Positions 17,178 to 25,210 of a DNA stretch of 33,762 nt are shown here, one piece after another; position 1 is the first letter of the stretch; each line of letters starts with the position of its first letter. Both the position numbers and the translations under genes were made by a program. Source of the stretch: DASZMX01 sp035551475 (GTDB lineage: Bacteria > Verrucomicrobiota > Verrucomicrobiia > Limisphaerales > Palsa-1400); the NCBI GenBank assembly GCA_035551475.1, contig DASZMX010000118.1:1-33762 (forward strand), given 5' to 3'. The notes beneath the pieces are model-generated. The model did not search any database, was not told the origin of the DNA, and saw only the letters and a list, made by a program, of their open reading frames with translations.

Positions 17178-18191
17178 ATGATTGTCGTTCTTAAGCCTGG
17201 GATTGCAAAGACCGCGGAACGCGAAGTCGTAAAAGAAATTTCCCGCCTAGGCTATCGCCCGCACATCATGCGGGGGGTGGAACACACGGTGATCGGAGCG
17301 GTGGGAGATGAGCGAACGCATCAGACGCTGGAAGCGCTAAGTTCATGGCCACAAGTGGAACGGGTGATGCCGGTGCAGAAGCGTTACAAGCTGGTCAGCC
17401 GTTTGGCGCATGAGGCGAATTCGCGGGTCGCGGCAGGCGGGGTGGAGATCGGCGGGCGGAAGTTCCAGGTGATGGCGGGGCCTTGTTCGGTGGAAGATGA
17501 GAAGCAGTTATTGACGACCGCGCACGCGGTAAAAAAGGCGGGCGCCACGGTTTTGCGGGGAGGCGCGTTTAAGCCTCGGACCTCGCCCTATGAATTTCAA
17601 GGCTTGGGAAAAAAGGGGCTGAAACTGCTGGCCAAGGCGCGCAAGGAAACAGGGCTGGCGATTATTACGGAGCTGCTTTCGGAGTCGCAGGCGGAATTGG
17701 TCGCGGAATACGCGGACATTCTGCAAATTGGCGCGCGGAACTCGCAGAATTTTCAATTGCTCATCGCCGCCGCCAAAACCGGCAAGCCCATTCTGCTCAA
17801 GCGGGGGCTTTCGATGCGGGTGGAGGAATGGCTGTTGGCGGGAGAATATGTGTTGGCCCACGGCAACTCCAAGCTCATGTTTTGCGAGCGCGGCATCCGC
17901 ACGTTTGAAACGTACACCCGGAACACGTTGGACCTTTCGATGATTCCGATCATCAAGAACGAATCGCATTGCCCGGTCATTATTGATCCAAGTCAAGGCG
18001 CCGGACGAGCCGATCTGGTGGCGAGTCTTTGCAAAGGGGCGGCGGCGATGGGAGCGGACGGTTTGTTGATCGAAGTGCATCCCAACCCGGCGGAGGCGTG
18101 GAGCGACGGCGCGCAACAATTGACGCTGGATGGTTTTGCGCGATTGATGGAGGAATTGCAGCCGTTCATCGCGGCGGCGGGCCGCATTTGA
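17178..18191 (+). CDS. aroF: 3-deoxy-7-phosphoheptulonate synthase, type I-beta, altered metal site
   Basis: DAHP synthase joins phosphoenolpyruvate and erythrose-4-phosphate, the first step of the shikimate pathway. The 337-residue length and an N-terminal ferredoxin/ACT-like regulatory domain (residues 1-75, MIVVLKPGIAKTAEREVVKE) place it with the Thermotoga maritima type. Catalytic segments are present: MAGPCSVEDEK, VLRGGAFKPRTSPYEFQG, IGARNSQNF and ILLKRGLSM. Metal ligands of the T. maritima enzyme (Cys102, His272, Glu298, Asp309) align with a constant offset of one to C103, Q273, E299 and D310, so the usual DPSH reads DPSQGAG here. Three of four ligands are kept and the His is replaced by Gln. 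It sits between pseudopilin paralogues, so its context does not explain its role. Confidence 0.93.
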   Translation: MIVVLKPGIAKTAEREVVKEISRLGYRPHIMRGVEHTVIGAVGDERTHQTLEALSSWPQVERVMPVQKRYKLVSRLAHEANSRVAAGGVEIGGRKFQVMAGPCSVEDEKQLLTTAHAVKKAGATVLRGGAFKPRTSPYEFQGLGKKGLKLLAKARKETGLAIITELLSESQAELVAEYADILQIGARNSQNFQLLIAAAKTGKPILLKRGLSMRVEEWLLAGEYVLAHGNSKLMFCERGIRTFETYTRNTLDLSMIPIIKNESHCPVIIDPSQGAGRADLVASLCKGAAAMGADGLLIEVHPNPAEAWSDGAQQLTLDGFARLMEELQPFIAAAGRI

Positions 18192-18296
18192 ACGTGACAG
18201 AGAGGGCTTGGAGCGCTACATTTTTGAAGTCACAAATGGATTCACGCGGCGCCCTGCCATCCGAGCAACCTAACGTGGATCAGAATACGAAATGCC

Positions 18297-19265
18297 ATGA
18301 CAACAGAACATCGAAATCATTCACGTAACGACGGCTTTACCCTCATTGAACTGCTCGTCGTGATCGCGATCATCGCGATTCTAGCCTCCATGCTTTTGCC
18401 CGCGCTCTCCAGAGCCAAATCCAAGGCGCAAGCCGTCAAATGCGTCAACAATACACACCAAATGGGCATTGCCTGGTTGATGTATGCCGGCGACAACGCG
18501 GACAAGGCCTGCAACAATTACGGCATCGCCCAGCTTGATTATTCAAAAGCCCAGAAAACTTTTGACAGTTGGTGCATGGGGAACTTGGATTGGACGGCCA
18601 ACACCGATAATACGAATACTTCGTTGCTCCAAAACGGCCTGCTGGGATCCTACATGGGCAAGTCGATTGCGTCCTTCAAGTGTCCGGCTGACACCTATAT
18701 ATCATCGGTCCAACACGCTGCTGGTTTCGGCGATCGTATCCGCAGTTATTCTTTGAGTTCGTTTTGGGGTTATTTTTCGGCTTGCGCAAGTTGTGGCGGC
18801 GGCCAAGGCAGCAGCGGCGGACCTGGAAGCGGGACCGACTATACCTATTCGGGAGAGAATCAGTTTAATCAGGGCTTCTCACAATATCTCAAAATCAGCT
18901 CCGCGCCAAAGCCTTCATATTTCTTCGTCTTTCTGGAAGAGCACGCCGACAGCATCAATGACCCTTATTACGACATTGGAAACCTGCCGACCACGAAACC
19001 TTTTCCCCCGGCTCCGAGCGCGGCGTTTACGATTAATGATGTGCCAGCTTCCTATCACAATGGAGCTTGCGGGTTCAATTTTGCCGACGGCCATGCCGAG
19101 ATGCACAAGTGGCTCGATAAACCAAAAGGAGGCAGCGGCCCCTTGAACTTGGGCGCCTCTGGTTGGCAGCAGCCCGTGCATTACACCACCACCTTGATTA
19201 AAACCGACACCAGTCCCTACAAGGACAATTACTGGATGATGGATCACTCGACCGTTGCCCGCTGA
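18297..19265 (+). CDS. pseudopilin paralogue 2 (H-X9-DG type)
   Basis: A 322-residue pseudopilin; cleavage is expected at G13/F14 (NDGFTLIELLVVIAIIAILA). It shares long stretches with paralogue 1, such as KSKAQAVKCVNNTHQMGIAW and NLGASGWQQPV. The C-terminal motif is HNGACGFNFADGH and the end is YKDNYWMMDHSTVAR. A Gly/Ser-rich loop (GGGQGSSGGPGSGTD) is longer than in its two sisters, so the variation falls in an exposed loop. It follows the DAHP synthase gene after 105 bases of sequence in which I see no clear promoter. A terminator hairpin lies just after the stop. Confidence 0.93.
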   Translation: MTTEHRNHSRNDGFTLIELLVVIAIIAILASMLLPALSRAKSKAQAVKCVNNTHQMGIAWLMYAGDNADKACNNYGIAQLDYSKAQKTFDSWCMGNLDWTANTDNTNTSLLQNGLLGSYMGKSIASFKCPADTYISSVQHAAGFGDRIRSYSLSSFWGYFSACASCGGGQGSSGGPGSGTDYTYSGENQFNQGFSQYLKISSAPKPSYFFVFLEEHADSINDPYYDIGNLPTTKPFPPAPSAAFTINDVPASYHNGACGFNFADGHAEMHKWLDKPKGGSGPLNLGASGWQQPVHYTTTLIKTDTSPYKDNYWMMDHSTVAR

Positions 19266-19277
19266 TCCCGTAATTTT

Positions 19278-19309
19278 TAAAAAAGCCGCAGGTTTTCCTG
19301 CGGCTTTTT
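19278..19309 (+). terminator. Rho-independent terminator
   Basis: AAAAGCCGCAGG (19281-19292) pairs with CCTGCGGCTTTT (19297-19308) around a TTTT loop, with an A-run before and T-run after. It can work in both directions, but here follows pseudopilin paralogue 2 by about 15 bases. The GCCGCAG stem core also occurs in the terminator after paralogue 1. Confidence 0.88.
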
Positions 19310-19362
19310 CGCTCCCGGACAGAAAAAATAGAACGCCGCGGCGTTCGAGAAATGGAAATGCC

Positions 19363-20322
19363 ATGAGCTACGAAAACAACCCGAGCCGCCGGGGCTTCAC
19401 TCTGATTGAACTGCTGGTGGTGATCGCGATTATCGCGATTTTGGCGGCGATGCTGCTGCCGGCGTTGTCGAAGGCCAAATCGAAGGCGCAAGCGGTGAAA
19501 TGCGTCAATAATACGCATCAAATGGGCATCGCGTGGCTGATGTATGCCGGGGACAATGCCGATGCGGTTTGCAACAATTATGGGGTGGGGGCGGTCAATT
19601 ATTCGTTGTCGAAAAATCCTCCAACGTATGACAGTTGGTGCATGGGCGTGTTGGATTGGCAGGCCAATTCCGCGAATACAAACACGTCGCTCTTGCAGTT
19701 GGGCCTGCTCGGCTCCTACATGGGCAAGTCCATTGCCTCCTTCAAATGCCCGGCCGACTCCTACATCTCGTCAGTGCAACACGCCGCTGGGTTTGGGGAT
19801 CGCATTCGCAGTTATTCCATGAGCGCGTTTTGGGGGCATGAATCATCCTGCGCCAGTTGCGATGGGGGCGCCCCGGGTTCGGGCACGGATAACACCTATA
19901 GCGGGAAAAACGATCCCAGCCCGAACTTTAGCCAGTATCTCAAACTCAGCTCGGCGCCGAAGCCATCCTATTTTTTTGTGTTCCTGGAGGAGCATGCGGA
20001 TAGCATTAACGACTCGTATTACGATGTCGGAGGGCTTCCGAGCACAACCCCGTATCCGCCGCCCCCCACAGCTGCCATCGCGACCATGACGGACATTCCG
20101 GCTTCGTATCACAACGGCGCTTGCGGCATGAACTTTGCCGATGGCCACGCGGAAATGCACAAGTGGCTTGATAAACCCAAAGGTGGCAGCGGACCATTAA
20201 ATTTGGGCGCAGCAGGCTGGCAACAGCCGGTGAAATATCTTACCGAGGACCAGATGATCCACAACGACACCGCGCCGTATAAGGACAATTATTGGATCAT
20301 GGATCATGTCACCAGCCGATAA
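19363..20322 (+). CDS. pseudopilin paralogue 3 (H-X9-DG type)
   Basis: A 319-residue pseudopilin starting at ATG 19363 (MSYENNPSRRGFTLIELL; cleavage at G11/F12). A longer frame from 19255 runs through the terminator hairpin and is not used. It matches paralogues 1 and 2 in the helix, the KSKAQAVKCVNNTHQMGIAW block, the SSVQHAAGFGDRIRSYSMSA block, the motif HNGACGMNFADGH and the end YKDNYWIMDHVTSR. Differences concentrate in the loop near GYFSACAT/GHESSCAS and in the proline-rich segment before the DG motif. It converges with trpB, the stops being 14 bases apart with no evident terminator between them. Confidence 0.93.
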   Translation: MSYENNPSRRGFTLIELLVVIAIIAILAAMLLPALSKAKSKAQAVKCVNNTHQMGIAWLMYAGDNADAVCNNYGVGAVNYSLSKNPPTYDSWCMGVLDWQANSANTNTSLLQLGLLGSYMGKSIASFKCPADSYISSVQHAAGFGDRIRSYSMSAFWGHESSCASCDGGAPGSGTDNTYSGKNDPSPNFSQYLKLSSAPKPSYFFVFLEEHADSINDSYYDVGGLPSTTPYPPPPTAAIATMTDIPASYHNGACGMNFADGHAEMHKWLDKPKGGSGPLNLGAAGWQQPVKYLTEDQMIHNDTAPYKDNYWIMDHVTSR

Positions 20323-20336
20323 GAGTCAGCTGGGAT

Positions 20337-21539
20337 TTACAGTTTAATGCGCGCGGCCACTTGGGCGACGTCCTTGTCGCCGCGTCCGGAGAGATTTACG
20401 ATCACGAGCTGGTCCTTGGACATGGCAGGGCCGCGCTCCAGGATGGCGGCGACGGCGTGGGCGGATTCGAGCGCGGGGATGATGCCTTCGAGGCGGGCGA
20501 GCTTGGTGAAGGCGGCGAGGGCCTGGTCGTCGGTGGCGTAACTGTATTCCACGCGGTTTTCGTCGCGCAGCCAGGCGTGCTCGGGGCCGACGGCGGCGTA
20601 ATCCAAGCCCGCGGAAACGCTGTGCGTCAATTGAATCTGGCCGTTGTCATCCTGTAAAATATACGAACGCGTGCCTTGCAGCACGCCGAGGGAGCCGCCT
20701 TGGAAACGGGCGGCATGGCGCTCGGGCACGATGCCTTCGCCACCGGCTTCGATGCCGAGCATCTTGACGGTTTCATCCTGCAAGAAGGGATAGAAAAGGC
20801 CAATGGCATTGGACCCGCCGCCGACGCACGCAATGAGCAAATCAGGCAGGCGATTTTCCTGCTCCAGAATCTGGCGCCGCGCTTCCTCGCCGATGACGCG
20901 ATGAAAGTTCCGCACCATGACGGGATACGGATGGGCGCCGTAGGCTGTGCCGAGAATGTAATGGGTGTGGCGCACGTTGGTGACCCAATCGCGCATGGCT
21001 TCGTTGACGGCTTCCTTCAAGGTCTTTTGGCCGGCGGTGACGGACACCACTTCGGCGCCGAGCATTTTCATGCGATAGACGTTGAGGGCCTGCCGCGCGC
21101 AATCGACTTCGCCCATGTACACCGTGCATTTCAGGCCGAACATCGCGGCGACCGTGGCGGTGGCGACGCCATGCTGGCCAGCGCCGGTTTCCGCAATGAC
21201 ACGGGTCTTGCCCATGCGGCGGGCGAGCAGAACCTGGCCGATGGCGTTGTTGATTTTGTGCGCGCCGGTGTGGAGCAGGTCTTCGCGCTTTAAATAAATC
21301 CGGGGGCCGCCGACGGCGCGGGTCAGGCGTTCGGCAAAATAGAGGGGCGTGGGGCGCCCGCAGAATTGCCGCAAATAATAGCTCAGCTCTTTTTGAAAGG
21401 CAGGATCGGCCTGGGCGCGAAAATATTCCTCCTCCAATTGCTGCAAGGGATACATCAGCGTCTCGGGCACGTAACGCCCGCCGAATTGGCCAAAACGGCC
21501 CTGGGCATCGGGCAGCGAAGCAAGGTCGATGGCAGGCAT
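20337..21539 (-). CDS. trpB: tryptophan synthase beta chain
   Basis: TrpB condenses indole with serine to tryptophan and works with TrpA. From ATG 21539 it has 400 residues, the usual length; a frame from 21575 adds 12 residues (MPLPLWYTPRVN) without family match. PLP is bound by K95 in HTGAHKINNA. Other signatures are GRYVPETLMYPL, AETGAGQHGVATATVAAMFG, LACVGGGSNAIG-like (IACVGGGSNAIGLF), PEHAWLRDENR and LSGRGDKDV. trpA is not in this window. It lies 63 bases after dapL on the same strand, so the two form a likely amino-acid biosynthesis unit. Confidence 0.97.
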   Translation of the reverse strand: MPAIDLASLPDAQGRFGQFGGRYVPETLMYPLQQLEEEYFRAQADPAFQKELSYYLRQFCGRPTPLYFAERLTRAVGGPRIYLKREDLLHTGAHKINNAIGQVLLARRMGKTRVIAETGAGQHGVATATVAAMFGLKCTVYMGEVDCARQALNVYRMKMLGAEVVSVTAGQKTLKEAVNEAMRDWVTNVRHTHYILGTAYGAHPYPVMVRNFHRVIGEEARRQILEQENRLPDLLIACVGGGSNAIGLFYPFLQDETVKMLGIEAGGEGIVPERHAARFQGGSLGVLQGTRSYILQDDNGQIQLTHSVSAGLDYAAVGPEHAWLRDENRVEYSYATDDQALAAFTKLARLEGIIPALESAHAVAAILERGPAMSKDQLVIVNLSGRGDKDVAQVAARIKL

Positions 21540-21602
21540 ATTCACGCGCGGAGTGTACCACAGGGGCAGTGGCAAAGCAAAAAGGCTTTGGCGCCGCGTC
21601 CG

Positions 21603-22847
21603 TCAGAACTCAAACGTGACATCGCCGAGGCGCCGTCCGATTTCCGCCAGCACGCGCTGTTCATCGGCCTGATCCCTGGCGAGAAAGGTCACGCTGAAAC
21701 GCAGATAGGCGCCGGCATCGTCCCAAGGCACGGTGGAAAGGAGCTTCTCCGTGATGAGCCATTGCGAGACTTCCTCGGCGCTGTTGAATGCGAGTCGTTT
21801 CCCGGCGGCGACAGCGGCTTTCGGCGCCTTGACGTAGAGGAAGAAGGAGCCCTTTGGCTTGACAGCGTTGAATCCGCTTTTTTGCAAGACTTGCACGAGT
21901 CCATCCATGCGCCGGGAATACTTGGCGGCAATGGCGGCGGTGATTTCCGGATGGTCGAAACCGTAGGCGGCGGCGTGTTGAATGGCGAGGAATTGGCCGG
22001 AGTCCGTGTTGTCTTTGACGTCGCCATAAGCGCGCACAAGCGTGGCGTTGCCCGCGACAAACCCGCAGCGCCAGCCGGTCATGTTGAAGCTTTTGCTGGT
22101 GGAATGCAGTTCGATGCCGACTTCCTTCGCGCCGGGGGTGGACAAAAAGCTGAGCGGTTTCCCCTCGAACACCAGCGCCGCATAGGCGGCGTCGTGGAGG
22201 ACAATGATTTGATGGCGCAACGCGAATTCCACGACGCGCGCAAAAAATTCCGGCGTGGCGCTGGCGCCGGTGGGATTGTTCGGATAATTCAAAACCAGGA
22301 CCTTGGCTTTCCGGAGGATTTCCGCCGGGACGGAATCGAGGTCGGGCAAAAATCTGTTTGACTCCGTCAGTGGCAGGTTGTGCACGAGCGCGCCATAATA
22401 TTTGCTGTGCGTGCCGAACACCGGATAACCAGGCGTCGTCATCAAGGCGTAATCGCCGGGATTCATCAAGGCGGCGGGCAGGATGGAGAGGGCCGCCTTG
22501 CTGCCGATGGAATGAAGGACTTCGGTTTCGGGATCGATGCCCGGGACGCCGCAGACCTTGGCCAGGTAACGCGCGCCGGCTTCCTTGAGGACGTGGTCGC
22601 CGTTGTCGGAGTAGCCGCGATTCTCGGGTTTGCGGGCTTCCTCATGCAGCTTTTGCACGACTTCGGGGAACGCCATTTCATCCGGCTCACCCACGCCGAG
22701 GTCGATGATTTCGGCGCCGGGATGCGCGGCGAGCGCGGCGCGTTTGGCGCGCTTGATTTTTTCAAATTTATAAATGGCGGTGGTCTTGCCGTAATTTTTG
22801 CCGCCGATGCGCTCCGCAAAAAGGTTCTGGATGTAGGAATCTGCCAT
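21603..22847 (-). CDS. dapL: LL-diaminopimelate aminotransferase
   Basis: A 414-residue fold-type I PLP aminotransferase. It makes LL-diaminopimelate directly from tetrahydrodipicolinate, the DapL route to lysine and peptidoglycan known in Chlamydiae, Verrucomicrobia, cyanobacteria and plants. Family segments include IIDLGVGEPDEMAFPEVV, GYSDNGDHVLKEAGARYLA, SIGSKAALSILPAALMNPGD, LVLNYPNNPTGASAT and the PLP-Lys K252 in STSKSFNMTGWRCGFVAGN. The start MADSYIQNLFAERIGG matches the usual DapL N-terminus (an FxxRIGG-type sequence). It is divergent from the S10 peptidase-like gene with 91 bases between them, and leads the dapL-trpB pair. The final assignment from other class I aminotransferases rests on these motifs. 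Confidence 0.9.
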   Translation of the reverse strand: MADSYIQNLFAERIGGKNYGKTTAIYKFEKIKRAKRAALAAHPGAEIIDLGVGEPDEMAFPEVVQKLHEEARKPENRGYSDNGDHVLKEAGARYLAKVCGVPGIDPETEVLHSIGSKAALSILPAALMNPGDYALMTTPGYPVFGTHSKYYGALVHNLPLTESNRFLPDLDSVPAEILRKAKVLVLNYPNNPTGASATPEFFARVVEFALRHQIIVLHDAAYAALVFEGKPLSFLSTPGAKEVGIELHSTSKSFNMTGWRCGFVAGNATLVRAYGDVKDNTDSGQFLAIQHAAAYGFDHPEITAAIAAKYSRRMDGLVQVLQKSGFNAVKPKGSFFLYVKAPKAAVAAGKRLAFNSAEEVSQWLITEKLLSTVPWDDAGAYLRFSVTFLARDQADEQRVLAEIGRRLGDVTFEF

Positions 22848-22938
22848 GCGAAAAACTTACGGGGCGCGGCGGGAAGTGGAAAGAAAAACAATCCCGCTTG
22901 ACGGTGTGGGCGCGCGCCGCCACGTTACAGCCCCAGCG

Positions 22939-24528
22939 ATGAACTCTCACTTGATTGGGCCGCGATGGTCCGCCCTGGCCCTGGCGTTTTGTTTGACGCT
23001 CCGCACTTTTGGAGCCGACGCCACCAACGAACCACCCAAGGCGGCGGGCGGCAAAACCAACGCCCCCAAAGCCGAGGCCGCCGAACCGAAAAAGGAGAGC
23101 GGCGACAAAAAGGATCCGAAAGACGAGCTGTCGGAAACCACCAACTCGGTGACCATCCACGGCGTGGAAATTAAATATAAAGCGACGACTGGCACCATTG
23201 TGATCAAGGACGAGGAAGGGAAGCCGCACGTCTCGTTTTTCTTCGTGGCTTACACCAGTCTCGACCGCACCAATCTGCACGAACGTCCGGTGACGTTTTC
23301 GTTCAACGGCGGGCCCGGCTCGTCCTCGGTCTGGCTGCACCTTGGTTTGCTCGGGCCGCGCCGGGTGCATTTGCAGGATGATGGCACGCTGCCGCCGCCG
23401 CCGTTTCATTTGGTGGACAACGAATTTTCGCTGCTGGACGACTCGGATCTGGTGTTCATCGACCCGGTGAGCACGGGCTATACGCGGACGGTGCCGGGGG
23501 AAGATCCGAAAAAATATCACGGCGTGGACCAGGACTTGGAATCGGTCGGCGATTTTATCCGGCTCTACACCACGCGCTACGGGCGTTGGCTGTCGCCGAA
23601 GTTTTTGATTGGCGAAAGTTACGGCACGACGCGCGCGGCGGGATTATCGGGTTATTTGGAGGGAAGGTTTGGAATTTATTTAAACGGCATCATGCTGGTG
23701 TCGTCGGTGCTGGATTTCAGCACGATCAGCTTCAACTACGGGAACGACCTGCCGTATGTGTTTTTTCTGCCCACGGAAACCGCGGTGGCATGGTTTCACA
23801 AAAAGCTGCCGCCGGATTTGCAAGCGGACCGCGCCAAGGCGCTGGCGGAATCGGAGAAATTCGCGCTGGGCGATTACAACCACGCGCTGTTGCAAGGGGC
23901 GGCGTTGTCCGCGGCGGATCGCGCCAAGACGGCCAAGGAATTGGCGCGCCTGACGGGCGTGCCGGAGGATTACATCGACCGCGATAATTTGCGCATGGGC
24001 GCCAGCCAGTTCTTTGCGGAGCTGCTGCGGTCGGAACGGCTGATCATCGGGCGCTACGACGGCCGCATGACGGGGCGTAATTTCGACAACGTCAGCGAGA
24101 CTTCAGACTACGATCCGAGCTATGCCGCGACCCTCGGGCCGTTTTCCGCGACGTTCAACGATTACGTGCGCAACGAATTGAAATTCGAAAGCGATTTGCC
24201 CTACGAAATTCTCACCGGGCGCGTGCATCCGTGGGATTACAACGACGCCAAAAACCGTTACCTCAATGTGGCGGACACGCTGCGGGTGGCCATGACGCAT
24301 AATCCGTATCTGAAAGTGTTCATCGCCAATGGCTATTATGATTTGGCCACGCCGTATCTGGCCACGCGCTACACGGTGGATCACATGGCGCTGGCGCCGG
24401 AGCTGCGCGACCACATCAGCCTGGGCTATTACGATGCGGGCCACATGATGTATGTGAACCATCCCTCGCTGGAAGCGTTGCGGGCGGATTTGGGGAAGTT
24501 CATCCACTCGGCGCTGCCGCCGCGCTGA
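22939..24528 (+). CDS. secreted serine carboxypeptidase-like protein (S10 family)
   Basis: A secreted alpha/beta-hydrolase of the S10 family, 529 residues from ATG 22939; the longer frame from 22846 overlaps the dapL start and adds no family match. Residues 1-26 are a signal peptide, and residues 27-60 form a Lys/Glu/Ala-rich linker. The oxyanion segment is FSFNGGPGSSSVWLHLG and the following LVFIDPVSTGYTR is typical. The catalytic triad is S227 (IGESYGTTRAAG), D468 (NGYYDLATPY) and H502 (YDAGHMMYV). Such enzymes remove C-terminal residues from peptides at acidic pH, though bacterial members are barely studied. It probably serves peptide scavenging outside the cytoplasm. The downstream TPR gene points toward it, with stop codons directly abutting. 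Confidence 0.9.
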   Translation: MNSHLIGPRWSALALAFCLTLRTFGADATNEPPKAAGGKTNAPKAEAAEPKKESGDKKDPKDELSETTNSVTIHGVEIKYKATTGTIVIKDEEGKPHVSFFFVAYTSLDRTNLHERPVTFSFNGGPGSSSVWLHLGLLGPRRVHLQDDGTLPPPPFHLVDNEFSLLDDSDLVFIDPVSTGYTRTVPGEDPKKYHGVDQDLESVGDFIRLYTTRYGRWLSPKFLIGESYGTTRAAGLSGYLEGRFGIYLNGIMLVSSVLDFSTISFNYGNDLPYVFFLPTETAVAWFHKKLPPDLQADRAKALAESEKFALGDYNHALLQGAALSAADRAKTAKELARLTGVPEDYIDRDNLRMGASQFFAELLRSERLIIGRYDGRMTGRNFDNVSETSDYDPSYAATLGPFSATFNDYVRNELKFESDLPYEILTGRVHPWDYNDAKNRYLNVADTLRVAMTHNPYLKVFIANGYYDLATPYLATRYTVDHMALAPELRDHISLGYYDAGHMMYVNHPSLEALRADLGKFIHSALPPR

Positions 24529-25026
24529 TCAGCGCCCTTTGATTTGCGCCCAGAGCGGCTGCAGGTCGGGATCCTGCAAGGCCGCCTGCTTCATGGGCTC
24601 GCGATCCTCTGTCAAGCTAAAGGCTTTTTCCAGCCACGCGATCGCGGCGCTCATCTGGCCGAGCTGGCATTCGTAGCAAGCCAGATTGTAGGGAATGGTG
24701 GAAATGGCCGGAAATAGCTCCACCGCGCCGCGCAAATGATCACGCGCCTCCGTGGTGCGCTTCAATTCATGCAAGGCGTAGGAGACATGAATCCAGCTCT
24801 CCGGGTCGCGGGGGGCCACGGCCAGCGCGGCCTTGGCGGTTTGGAGCGCCGCTTCCCATTGGCCGGCGGCGGCGTCCACCTGCCAGCGCAACGTCAGGAC
24901 CGCCGGATGGCCGCGCCATTCCGGGGTGACTTTGTCGAGTTCCGCGCCGGCGTCGGCCGGGCAACCCAGACCCAGCCAGCCTTCCGCGGCTTCCATGTGG
25001 CGCCGGTCCGAGACGCTGAAAATCAT
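24529..25026 (-). CDS. TPR-repeat protein
   Basis: A 165-residue protein made almost entirely of tetratricopeptide-like helices. The TPR character is visible in WEAALQTAKAALAVAPRDPESW, ELKRTTEARDHLRGAVELFP and PYNLACYECQLGQMSAAIAW. There is no signal peptide, so it is likely a cytoplasmic scaffold or protein-protein interaction factor. An inner ATG (MEAAEGWLG, residue 11) is an alternative start, and neither has a strong ribosome-binding site. Its partner is unknown. Confidence 0.85.
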   Translation of the reverse strand: MIFSVSDRRHMEAAEGWLGLGCPADAGAELDKVTPEWRGHPAVLTLRWQVDAAAGQWEAALQTAKAALAVAPRDPESWIHVSYALHELKRTTEARDHLRGAVELFPAISTIPYNLACYECQLGQMSAAIAWLEKAFSLTEDREPMKQAALQDPDLQPLWAQIKGR

Positions 25027-25090
25027 GGGCGTTACTTTGCCTGAGCGCGGCGCAGAAGCAAGACGCCCGCCCCCTCGAAAGAGGGATGTT

Positions 25091-25119
25091 TTGCCTTCGA
25101 TTTTTCCCTATTCTTTACT
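25091..25119 (+). promoter_or_regulatory. candidate promoter of glycan operon
   Basis: TTGCCT (25091-25096) and TTTACT (25114-25119) are 17 bases apart, each four of six to the sigma-70 consensus, about 90 bases before the first gene of the right-hand operon. This is a weak but correctly placed match. Confidence 0.3.
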
Positions 25120-25210
25120 CATTCAGCCGCAGAAAAAATAAAGCCTCTGGCCGGAATTGTCGTCACTGCCGACAAGTTCCGCCGGCGTAACCATAAAAAT
25201 CAACCCGTAT

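Noticed and set aside
20323..20336. terminator expected between convergent pseudopilin and trpB genes
   Set aside because: The 14-base gap has no stem or T-run, so none is called.
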